Assembly: GCF_001184025.1 (NCBI RefSeq)
Contig: NZ_BBYG01000015.1
Location: 495,826-559,825 of the forward strand
DNA length: 64,000 nt
Direction: 5' to 3'
Source: Streptomyces maremycinicus
GTDB taxonomy: Bacteria; Actinomycetota; Actinomycetes; Streptomycetales; Streptomycetaceae
Part shown: positions 40,639-47,704 of the stretch, piece after piece
Position numbering within the stretch: position 1 is the stretch's first letter
How the letters are laid out: each line of letters begins with the position of its first letter
The notes under the pieces: model-generated
What the model was told of the DNA's origin: nothing
Seen by the model: the letters and a program-made list of their open reading frames with translations, nothing else
Databases searched by the model: none
Program-made: the position numbers and the translations under genes

Positions 40639-41229
40639 ATGCCTTTGCATGTCCCCCCGGCTCCCGCGCCCGCACTTCGCTCCGTCCTCATGGCACTCGG
40701 TTCCCCCACCGCGGTCCGTGAGGCTCGTACCCCCTCCCTGCGCACCGCCCAGGGCGACGTCACTCCCGAACTCCCTCTGCCCCTGCACGTGCTGGACCGG
40801 ATCACCCCCGACGGCGTGGCCGCGACCCGGCTGGCCGGCTGGCGCTTCCTGATCCGCTGCGGCGACCGCGCCGTGGCCGCGGCCGAGACCCGGCTCACCC
40901 CGGACGGCTGGGCGTTCTCCCATTTCTTCGAAGGCCCCTACATCGCCTCCACCGAACGCGCCCTGCGCCAGGCCGAGTCGACCTCCCAGCCGTTCCAGGC
41001 GCGACTGCTGTCGGTGCCCGGGCTCTACATGCTCACCCTGTGGCTGCACGGCGACAGCGCCTCGGACGGCACCACCGGCCGCCCCGTGCCCACCGACCTG
41101 CTGGTGCCGCTGGCCCCGGCCCCGCCCGGGATCGCGGCACACCGCGCGCACCGGGTCGCCGAGTTGCTCCCGCTGCTGACCCTCCGGGTGACACCGGCGG
41201 CGCCACCGCTGCTCGGTTCACCTGCCTGA
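40639..41229 (+). CDS. Conserved Streptomyces hypothetical protein
   Basis: A 196-residue cytoplasmic-looking protein with no domain I can name. The core reads GWRFLIRCGDRAVAAAETRL, TPDGWAFSHFFEGPYIASTE, RALRQAESTSQPFQARLLSV and PGLYMLTLWLHGDSASDGTT. It is similar to a family of Streptomyces proteins, possibly ligand binding. The ATG has a weak GAGAGG upstream. The region before it is long and AT-rich, so expression may be regulated. It ends in a hairpin terminator. Confidence 0.72.
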   Translation: MPLHVPPAPAPALRSVLMALGSPTAVREARTPSLRTAQGDVTPELPLPLHVLDRITPDGVAATRLAGWRFLIRCGDRAVAAAETRLTPDGWAFSHFFEGPYIASTERALRQAESTSQPFQARLLSVPGLYMLTLWLHGDSASDGTTGRPVPTDLLVPLAPAPPGIAAHRAHRVAELLPLLTLRVTPAAPPLLGSPA

Positions 41230-41270
41230 CCGCCCGCCCGCACAACCGCTCGACGCCGTACCCACGCGCC

Positions 41271-41308
41271 CCGTACCCCGTCACCGCGGCCCCGGTGGCG
41301 GGGTACGG
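41271..41308 (+). terminator. 16-bp hairpin after the hypothetical gene
   Basis: CCGTACCCCGTCACCG (41271-41286), loop CGGCCC, CGGTGGCGGGGTACGG (41293-41308); one G-T type mismatch in 16 bp. 41 nt beyond the stop at 41229. Confidence 0.75.
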
Positions 41309-41597
41309 CGCGCTCCGGTGACCGCGGAACCTGCGGGGCGCCGTCGGGACTAGTCCTGTCCGGCCATCGGGAACCATCCGAAGTGACAGTGCGGTTGAGA
41401 TGAACCGCCCGCGTGGGTGACGCGTCATGAACCTGTGAGAAGCGGTGCCGCGAAATCCCTGCGGATCGACCTCCGTGGGGCAACACTGGGTTCCGACGGA
41501 CTTATCACAACGGGGGGCGGCCATGAACGACGTTTCACGCCGCGGAACAGACACCACAGCCATCTCGGACCACACGCCAGAGCGGAAGTTCCCATCC

Positions 41598-41786
41598 ATG
41601 TGCCAGCACCAGCCACCGTGTCCGACAGCGACCTCAGCCGACCGGGAGTCGGCGCGCCTCGTGGCGCACCACCCCGAGCAGGGCTGGAGCCTGCTGTGCA
41701 ACGGCGTCCTGCTCTTCGAGGACACCGGTGAGCTCCTGCCGGACGGCCGGGTCATCGCCCCCCACCGGGTCGTGACCGCGGCCTGA
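41598..41786 (+). CDS. DUF5999 family protein
   Basis: A 62-residue protein with the DUF5999 signature: MCQHQPPCPTATSADRESAR, then LVAHHPEQGWSLLCNGVLLF and EDTGELLPDGRVIAPHRVV. Found almost only in streptomycetes; function unknown. The two Cys near the N-terminus (C2, C8) plus H4 hint at metal binding. ATG 41598 is preferred because other family members begin at MCQHQP; the frame stays open to ATG 41523. GCGGAAG lies 9-10 nt before the ATG. Confidence 0.85.
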   Translation: MCQHQPPCPTATSADRESARLVAHHPEQGWSLLCNGVLLFEDTGELLPDGRVIAPHRVVTAA

Positions 41787-41948
41787 CACCGGCCGGACGG
41801 CGCGGGACCGCCGTCCGTAGACCTGAGGGGCCGGCCCGCGGCCACACCGCGAACCGGCCCCGACGCATGTGCACCGCCGCTCACTCCCCGTGTCCGGTCC
41901 GTCTCGGCGTGGTGCGGCCTTCGTCATGACTTCCCACGGCGGCGCGTG

Positions 41949-41967
41949 TTCCGGAAGACTTCTGGAA
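41949..41967. promoter_or_regulatory. Near-perfect inverted repeat upstream of lacI-type gene
   Basis: TTCCGGAAGACTTCTGGAA: a 19-bp palindrome with one mismatched pair and a central A (TTCC.GAAG.CTTC.GGAA). It lies 42-60 bp upstream of the chosen GTG at 42009 and just before TTTCGG, so it is a candidate autoregulatory operator. Confidence 0.55.
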
Positions 41968-42008
41968 GTTTCGGCGCGGTGGCCGGAACCACGACGGAGG
42001 TGGGGGAA

Positions 42009-43046
42009 GTGACAGCGGACGGCACCGTGCCCGCGTCCCGGCGCAGGATCACGATCACGGAGATCGCCCGCGAGGCCGGCGTCTCGGTGCCGACCGTGTC
42101 CCGGGTCGTCAACGGCCGCTCGGACGTCTCGCCGCTCACCCGGGCCCGGGTCGAGGACCTGCTGCGGCTGCACGGCTACCGCAAGCGCCCCACCGCCTCC
42201 CGCACCAGGGCCGCGCTGCTCGACCTGGTCTTCGACGACCTCGACAGCCCCTGGGCGGTGGAGATCATCCGAGGGGTCGAGGAGGTCGCCCACGCGGCCG
42301 GGGCGGGCACCGTGGTGTCGGCGATCCACGGCCGCTCGGGCTACGCCCGCGAATGGATGCGCAACCTGCGCGCCCGCGCCTGTGACGGCGTCATCCTGGT
42401 CACCTCGGCCCTCGAACCCACCCTGCACGAGCAGTTGCGCATCCTGGGCGTCCCGCTGGTCGTCGTCGACCCGATGGGCTCCCCCGCCCTCGACACCCCG
42501 ACCATCGGCGCCGCCAACTGGGCGGGCGGTCTGGCGGCCACCGAGCATCTGCTGTCGCTGGGCCACCGCAGGATCGGCCTGATCGCCGGCCCGCCCCGGC
42601 TGCTGTGCTCCCGCGCCCGTCACGACGGCTACCGGGCCGCGCTGGAGGCGGCCGGTCTCACCGTCGACGAGAGCCTCGTCGTCCCCGGCGACTTCCGGCC
42701 CGAGTCGGGCTTCACCGGCTGCACCACCCTGCTCGGCCTGGCCGAACCGCCGACCGCCGTGTTCGCGGCCGGCGACCGGATGGCGCTCGGCGCGATCGAG
42801 GCGCTGCGCCGACGCGGCCTGCGGGCCCCGGAGGACATGAGTGTGGTCGGCTTCGACGACCTTCCGGAAGTCCGCTGGTCCGCCCCGCCGTTGACCACCG
42901 TCCGCCAGCCCCTCGCCGACATGGGCAAACTCGCCGCCCGCACCGTGCTGAGCCTGGCCCGCGGCGAGCGCCCCGACTCGCCGCGGGTGGAACTGGGCAC
43001 GGAACTGGTGGTCCGCGCGAGCACCGCGCCGCCGCGCGCTAGCTGA
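42009..43046 (+). CDS. LacI family transcriptional regulator, likely xylan/xylo-oligosaccharide regulator
   Basis: A 345-residue LacI regulator. The HTH is RITITEIAREAGVSVPTVSR followed by VVNGRSDVSPLTRARVEDLL, and the effector domain contains GVEEVAHAAGAGTVVSAIHG, HLLSLGHRRIGLIAGPPRLL, TAVFAAGDRMALGAIEALRR, then VVGFDDLPEVRWSAPPLTTV. GTG 42009 follows GGAGG by 8 nt. It converges (8-nt overlap) on the GH10 xylanase gene, itself downstream of the sugar ABC transporter, so regulation of that operon is likely, by analogy with BxlR/XlnR-type regulators binding a TCGAAAGTTTCGA sequence. Ligand (xylobiose) is inference. Confidence 0.9.
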   Translation: MTADGTVPASRRRITITEIAREAGVSVPTVSRVVNGRSDVSPLTRARVEDLLRLHGYRKRPTASRTRAALLDLVFDDLDSPWAVEIIRGVEEVAHAAGAGTVVSAIHGRSGYAREWMRNLRARACDGVILVTSALEPTLHEQLRILGVPLVVVDPMGSPALDTPTIGAANWAGGLAATEHLLSLGHRRIGLIAGPPRLLCSRARHDGYRAALEAAGLTVDESLVVPGDFRPESGFTGCTTLLGLAEPPTAVFAAGDRMALGAIEALRRRGLRAPEDMSVVGFDDLPEVRWSAPPLTTVRQPLADMGKLAARTVLSLARGERPDSPRVELGTELVVRASTAPPRAS

Positions 43047-44112
43047 GCGCCTCCCGGATCGCCCCGTAGGCCGGCTTCGGCGCCAGCTGCTCGTCCCAGG
43101 GCAGGGCCGCGCCCTCACCGGGGAAGAACGCCGGGATCCAGGAGTACTTGTCGGTGTAGTCCCAGACGGTGATGCCGACGCACCGCCGCACCGCCAGGCA
43201 CGCCTCGGTCATGTCCCGGTACCAGTCGGCCTGTTGTGCCAGTTTCTCGTCGGTCGCGGGGAGCTGCATCCGCACGTCGACCTCGGTGAGCGCGGTGTCC
43301 AGGCCGAGCCGGGAGAAGCGGCGGAGGTTGTCCTCCAGGGTCGTCGGATAGCCGTACTGGAGGGCGAGATGCGCCTGGAGGCCGATGCCGTCGAGCGGGA
43401 CGCGCTGCGCCTTCAGCTCCTTGGCCAGGGCGTGGTAGGCGTCGCTCTTCGGGCCCACGGCCTCGATGTTGTAGTCGTTGAGATACAGCTTGGCCTTCGG
43501 GTCGGCCTGGTGCGCCCAGCGCAGGGCGTCGGCGATGTAACCCGGGCCGAGGGTCTTGTAGAAGACCGTCTCGCGGTAGGTGCCGTCCTCGTTGAACGCC
43601 TCGTTGACGACGTCCCAGGCGTAGACCTTGCCCCGGTAGTGGCGTACCTCGGTCTGGATGTGGTTCTTCAGGACGGCCCGCAACTCGTCCGCCGTCCACT
43701 CCTTGCCGGTCAGCCAGCCGGGCAGCTGACTGTGCCAGACGAGGGTGTGGGCGCGGACCTTCTGGTGGTGGTCGCGCGCCAGACCGACGATCTCGTCGCC
43801 GGCCGTCCAGTCGAAGACGCCCTGCTGCGGCTCGGTGGCGTACCACTTCATGCCGTTGCCGGGGGTGATCATGTCGAACTCCTCGCCCAGGATCCTCGTG
43901 TAGGCGGCGTCGGTGAGTTCGGGGTTGTCGGTGGCGCTGCCGAAGTAGCGGCCGTGACGCTGGGCGAGGTCGGCGAGGGTCGTACGCGGCTTGCCGTGCG
44001 CCGGGCCCTCGTGCGCCCGCGCGGCCGGTCCGGTGGCGAGACCGGAGGCGACGAGGACGGCTGCGAGGGCGCCGGCGACTCTGAGCCGGGTGCGGGCGGC
44101 GGTGCTGGGCAT
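43039..44112 (-). CDS. Secreted GH10 endo-1,4-beta-xylanase
   Basis: A 357-residue glycoside hydrolase family 10 enzyme. Signal peptide: LRVAGALAAVLVASGLATGP followed by AARAHE. The GH10 barrel shows ITPGNGMKWYATEP, HTLVWHSQLPGWL, the acid/base Glu in WDVVNEAF (about 169) and the nucleophile Glu in LTEVDVRMQLP (about 277), with WDYTDKYSWIP near the end. ATG at 44112 gives a compact signal peptide; GTG at 44127 is in frame. No carbohydrate-binding module follows, unlike many Streptomyces xylanases. It lies 49 nt after the second permease gene and is probably co-transcribed with the transporter, so xylan products could be imported by it. Confidence 0.95.
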   Translation of the reverse strand: MPSTAARTRLRVAGALAAVLVASGLATGPAARAHEGPAHGKPRTTLADLAQRHGRYFGSATDNPELTDAAYTRILGEEFDMITPGNGMKWYATEPQQGVFDWTAGDEIVGLARDHHQKVRAHTLVWHSQLPGWLTGKEWTADELRAVLKNHIQTEVRHYRGKVYAWDVVNEAFNEDGTYRETVFYKTLGPGYIADALRWAHQADPKAKLYLNDYNIEAVGPKSDAYHALAKELKAQRVPLDGIGLQAHLALQYGYPTTLEDNLRRFSRLGLDTALTEVDVRMQLPATDEKLAQQADWYRDMTEACLAVRRCVGITVWDYTDKYSWIPAFFPGEGAALPWDEQLAPKPAYGAIREALS

Positions 44113-44161
44113 GGTGCGACTCCTCACGGTAGGGGTGAGCCGTACGGTCCGCGGGCGCGCG

Positions 44162-45013
44162 TCATCCCTTCGTGGCGCCGGCGGTGAGGCCGCCCACGAG
44201 CTGGCGCTCGGCGACGGAGTAGAACGCCAGGGCGGGCACCATGGCGAGCACGAGATAGGCGAAGACCCGCGCGTACTCCGCGGAGTACTGGCCCTGGAAC
44301 TGCTGGACGCCGATGGGGATGGTCCACCAGGTGGGCTCGTTGAAGACCAGCAGCGGCAGCAGGAAGTTGTTCCAGCTGCCGACCACGGCGAGCACGGAGA
44401 CCGTGCCGAGGGCGGGCCGGGCCATGGGCAGCAGGATCCGCCAGAAGAACTTCAGGGGCCCGCAGCCGTCGAGGGTGGCCGCCTCCTCCAGCTCGGCGGG
44501 GATCTGCCGGAAGAACCCGCGCAGCACGACGATGGTCATGGGCAGCCCGAAGGCGGCCTGCGGCAGGATCACGCCGAGCGGGTTGTCCAGCAGTCCGATC
44601 GAGCGCAGCAGCAGGAACAGGGGCAGCGCCGCCACGGCGAAGGGGAACATCAGCCCCATCGTGAACAGCGTGAACAGCATCTCCCGGCCGCGGAAGGCGA
44701 ACCGGGCGAAGGAGAACGCGGCCAGCGCGGACACCGCGACGACCACCACGGTCGTACCGGCCGCGATGAGCGTGCTGCTGCCGACGAGCTGCCAGAAGGA
44801 GCCGGAGCCCAGGATGTCCGTGTAGTTGGAGGTGACCCAGGGGTCGGGCAGGCCGATGGGGTTGCGGGAGAGCTGGTCGGTGGACTTGAAGCCGGACAGC
44901 ACGGCGTAGAGGAGCGGTACGGCCATCACCGCGCCGACGATCCCGAGGACCAGGTGCAGGGGGTACGTCCGTCCGGTCCTGCGGGCGCCGTGGCCGGTCT
45001 CGCGGGTTCTCAC
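44162..45013 (-). CDS. Carbohydrate ABC transporter permease (MalG-type)
   Basis: A 283-residue inner membrane permease. PLHLVLGIVGAVMAVPLLYA opens the first helix; the EAA motif is EEAATLDGCGPLKFFWRILL followed by PMARPALGTVSV; NEPTWWTIPIGVQQFQGQYS is a typical MalG-type C-terminal loop, and the Gly-Ala end VGGLTAGATKG is a MalG hallmark. GTG 45013 overlaps the upstream permease TGA (GTGA). Second permease of the sugar importer; fed by the binding protein at 46015. Confidence 0.93.
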   Translation of the reverse strand: MRTRETGHGARRTGRTYPLHLVLGIVGAVMAVPLLYAVLSGFKSTDQLSRNPIGLPDPWVTSNYTDILGSGSFWQLVGSSTLIAAGTTVVVVAVSALAAFSFARFAFRGREMLFTLFTMGLMFPFAVAALPLFLLLRSIGLLDNPLGVILPQAAFGLPMTIVVLRGFFRQIPAELEEAATLDGCGPLKFFWRILLPMARPALGTVSVLAVVGSWNNFLLPLLVFNEPTWWTIPIGVQQFQGQYSAEYARVFAYLVLAMVPALAFYSVAERQLVGGLTAGATKG

Positions 45014-46008
45014 GCGCCGCCTCCTCGCATGGTCGTGGTGGCGCCCTGAAGGTCGCGGCGGAGCACGAACCGCTGGTAGGCGAGGGCGAAGACGAGACTG
45101 ATGCCGAACATCGCCACGCTGATCGCGCTGGCGTAGCCGACCTGGTAGCGCTTGAAGCCGTACTGGAACATGGTCACGGCCATGGTCTCGGAGTGGTGGT
45201 CGGGACCGCCCGCGGTGACCACCCACACCAGGTCGAAGAGCTGGATCGAGCCGATGACCGACAGGAAGACGCTGATCCGCAGGGTCGGCGCGAGCAGCGG
45301 CAGGGTGACGTTGCGGAAGCGCTGCCAGGGGCCCGCTCCGTCGATCAGGGCGGCCTCGGTCAACTCGGCCGGGATGGACTGGAGTCCGGCCAGGTAGAGC
45401 ATCATGTGGAAGCCGAAGTACTTCCACGTCATGACCAGGAACAGGGTGGCCATGACGGTGGAGGGGTCGGCGAACCACTGACCGCCCACCCCGTCCAGAC
45501 CGACCGCTCCCAGGACGTGGTCGGCGAGACCGTCGTCCGGGGCGAAGATCATGCTGAACAGCACGCCGGTGATCGCCTCGGAGAGGATGTACGGCGCGAA
45601 GAACAGCATCCGGTACACGGCCCGGCCGCGGATCTTCTGGTTGAGCGCGACCGCCAGGGCGAGCGCGAACGGCAGTTGGAGCAGGAGCGAGAGCCCGACC
45701 AGGAGCAGACAGCGCCACAGGTCGCCCAGGAACACCGGGTCCTGGAGGAGGCGGGTGAAGTTGTCGCCGCCGATGTAGTCGTCGGGCATGCCGAAGCCGC
45801 CCCAGCGGAAGAACGAGGCGTACAGCGCGAACAGCATCGGCAGCAGCACGAGCGTGCCGAACAGGACCAGCGCGGGCACCTGGAAGCCGACGGCGGTGAG
45901 CCAGTGCCGCGCCCGCCGCCGCGCCCGGGCCCGGCCCGAGCCGGAAGTCGGGAGCGGCGGGCCGACGTCCGGGCCGCTGCGCTTGTCCGGAAGGAAGGTG
46001 GAGGTCAT
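45010..46008 (-). CDS. Carbohydrate ABC transporter permease (MalF-type)
   Basis: A 332-residue permease. HWLTAVGFQVPALVLFGTLV, LFFAPYILSEAITGVLFSMI and the EAA motif EAALIDGAGPWQRFRNVTLP followed by LLAPTLRIS are readable; VTAGGPDHHSETMAVTMFQY is a characteristic MalF-type stretch. ATG at 46008 is 6 nt after the SBP stop, so the operon is tight. No ATPase gene is nearby; Streptomyces sugar importers commonly share the MsiK ATPase. Confidence 0.93.
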   Translation of the reverse strand: MTSTFLPDKRSGPDVGPPLPTSGSGRARARRRARHWLTAVGFQVPALVLFGTLVLLPMLFALYASFFRWGGFGMPDDYIGGDNFTRLLQDPVFLGDLWRCLLLVGLSLLLQLPFALALAVALNQKIRGRAVYRMLFFAPYILSEAITGVLFSMIFAPDDGLADHVLGAVGLDGVGGQWFADPSTVMATLFLVMTWKYFGFHMMLYLAGLQSIPAELTEAALIDGAGPWQRFRNVTLPLLAPTLRISVFLSVIGSIQLFDLVWVVTAGGPDHHSETMAVTMFQYGFKRYQVGYASAISVAMFGISLVFALAYQRFVLRRDLQGATTTMRGGGA

Positions 46009-46014
46009 CGCCGG

Positions 46015-47307
46015 CTACTGCTCTTCCTTCGCGACCTTGGTGATCGACTCGGTGACCTGCTGAGGCGACTTGGACCCGGCGATGAGGGCGGCGACGCTGT
46101 CGTTGACCTCCTGGCCGAGGGCCGGCGCGTAGGCCTGGTCGAGGTAGAGCTGGAAACCGGTGGCAGCCTTCAACTGGGCTTGTACGGCCTTGATGTTGGG
46201 GTCGGTGATGGCGCTCTCGGCGGCGGGCAGCACGGGCAGCACCCCGGTCTTCTTGACCAGTTCGGTGTCCGTGGCGGCGGAGGCGAAGAACTTCAGGAAG
46301 TCGACGGCGGCCTGCGGGGCGCCCTTGCGCAGGGCGTGCCCCCCGCCTCCGCCGAACACCTCGGTGATCACGCCCTTGCCGCCGTCGACCGCCGGGAAGG
46401 GGAAGAAGCCGAGCTTCTCCCCGAGCCCCTTGCCCGCGTCGGCCTCCACCGTCGGCGCCCACTGCCCCATCAGCTCCATCGCCGCCTTGCCGTTGCCGAC
46501 GGCCGCGGCCTGGCCGGTGGGGCTGGAGTAGGCGGCGCCGAGGAAGCCCTTCTGGAACGGCTGGAGATCGACGAGGTCCTGGAGGTGCCGTCCGGCCTGG
46601 ACGAACCCGTCCGAGGTGAAGTCCTTGTCCTCTCCGGCCTTGGTCAGAGCGTCGACCCCGGCGGTACGCATCGCGAGATAGGCCCAGTAGTACATGCCGG
46701 GCCACTTCTCCTTGCCCGCGAGCGCGAGGGGCGTGATCCCGGCGGCCTTCAGCTTGCGCACCGCGTCGAGGAAGGCGGTCCAGGTGGCCGGGGGAGCGCT
46801 GATCCCGGCCTGCTCGAAGTGCGCCTTGTTGTACCAGAACCCGATCATGCCGATGTCGAACGGGATGCCGTACGCCTTCTCGTCGAGCAGGTAGGGCGCG
46901 CGGGCGACCGGGAGCAGGCCGTCGCCCCACTCCTTCGTCCGTTCCGTGAGGTCCTCGACGAGCCCGGCGTCGACCTGCTGCCTCAGGACACCGCCGCCCC
47001 AGGTGTGGAAGATGTCGGGCAGCTTCCCGGAGGCGGTCAGCGCCGTCATCTTCGATTTGTAGGCGTCGTTCTCCAACTGCACGATCTTGATCTTCACCTT
47101 GGGGTTCTGGGCCTCGAACCGCTTGGCGAGTGCGGCCCAGACGTCCTTGGCCGGCTGGGTGGTGGAGATGTTCCACCACTCCACGGTGGTCGTTCCCGAC
47201 GACCCCCCGTCCGAGTCGCCGCCGCAGGCGCTCAGTGCCGTCATGCTCAGACCGGCCGCGGCGGAGGCCGCCAGAAAGCCGCGGCGGGAGAGTGCCGGGT
47301 CGCCCAT
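46015..47307 (-). CDS. Sugar ABC transporter solute-binding lipoprotein (xylo-oligosaccharide-type)
   Basis: A 430-residue SBP family 1 lipoprotein. Signal: SRRGFLAASAAAGLSMTALS, with twin Arg and lipobox LSACGG, so Tat-exported. Mature part: VEWWNISTTQPAKDVWAALA, LPDIFHTWGGGVLRQQVDAG, YGIPFDIGMIGFWYNKAHFE, then GGGGGHALRKGAPQAAVDFL near the end. Family features match xylobiose/oligosaccharide-binding BxlE-like proteins. ATG 47307 follows GGAGC by 4 nt. The perfect TCGAAAGTTTCGA palindrome lies 19-31 bp upstream, at the presumed promoter. First gene of the SBP-permease-permease-xylanase operon. Confidence 0.92.
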   Translation of the reverse strand: MGDPALSRRGFLAASAAAGLSMTALSACGGDSDGGSSGTTTVEWWNISTTQPAKDVWAALAKRFEAQNPKVKIKIVQLENDAYKSKMTALTASGKLPDIFHTWGGGVLRQQVDAGLVEDLTERTKEWGDGLLPVARAPYLLDEKAYGIPFDIGMIGFWYNKAHFEQAGISAPPATWTAFLDAVRKLKAAGITPLALAGKEKWPGMYYWAYLAMRTAGVDALTKAGEDKDFTSDGFVQAGRHLQDLVDLQPFQKGFLGAAYSSPTGQAAAVGNGKAAMELMGQWAPTVEADAGKGLGEKLGFFPFPAVDGGKGVITEVFGGGGGHALRKGAPQAAVDFLKFFASAATDTELVKKTGVLPVLPAAESAITDPNIKAVQAQLKAATGFQLYLDQAYAPALGQEVNDSVAALIAGSKSPQQVTESITKVAKEEQ

Positions 47308-47704
47308 CGTGCGCTCCTTGATAGATCGAAAGTTTCGAACCAGATCCAGAAAGCTTCGCTGCTGCCGCACCCTAGGGACACCGTCCGACGGGTGGCAACC
47401 CCTTGAACACAGGGAATCCGGGGGTCAGTTCACGAAAGAAGGCCCAGCGGGGCCTCAAAGACTCTCGAAACATTCGGATCAATCGGCGAACATTACGTGG
47501 CGCGCTGCGGCGTCACCCTCGCGAACGGCGGCAGACCCGACGGAATGTCACGGTGCGTATCCGCCCACCGACCAGTCTTAACGGAAGCTTGACGCCGTCC
47601 CGTCCATGATCCAGGGGCCCTGGCGTCACTCTCCGCTTACGCTGATCCCGCCGTCCGCGTGATGGCCGAAACCACACGCCGATCAGCACATCGGGAGCAC
47701 CCCC
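47308..47704. other. Divergent promoter region between sugar ABC operon and APC permease
   Basis: 397 bp without a gene. It holds the TCGAAAGTTTCGA operator near the left edge, a second weaker CGAAACATTCGG box, and a GC-poorer stretch (47470-47600) with AACATTACG and TCTTAACGGAAGCTTGACGC, which includes a possible -35 TTGACG for the rightward gene. I looked for and did not find a c-di-AMP or other riboswitch before the APC permease. Confidence 0.45.
47326..47338. promoter_or_regulatory. LacI-type operator TCGAAA-G-TTTCGA
   Basis: A perfect 13-bp palindrome with a central G, 19-31 bp upstream of the binding-protein ATG. CGAAA.TTTCG is the form of BxlR/XlnR-type operators of Streptomyces xylan genes. 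Weaker relatives: GAAAGCTTC at 47349-47357 and CGAAACATTCGG at 47466-47477. Binding by the LacI gene at 42009 is inferred from context. Confidence 0.82.

Noticed and set aside
47560..47704. Leader of the APC permease considered as a c-di-AMP or other riboswitch
   Set aside because: None of the conserved core segments of known transporter riboswitches is visible, and pairing potential is weak.
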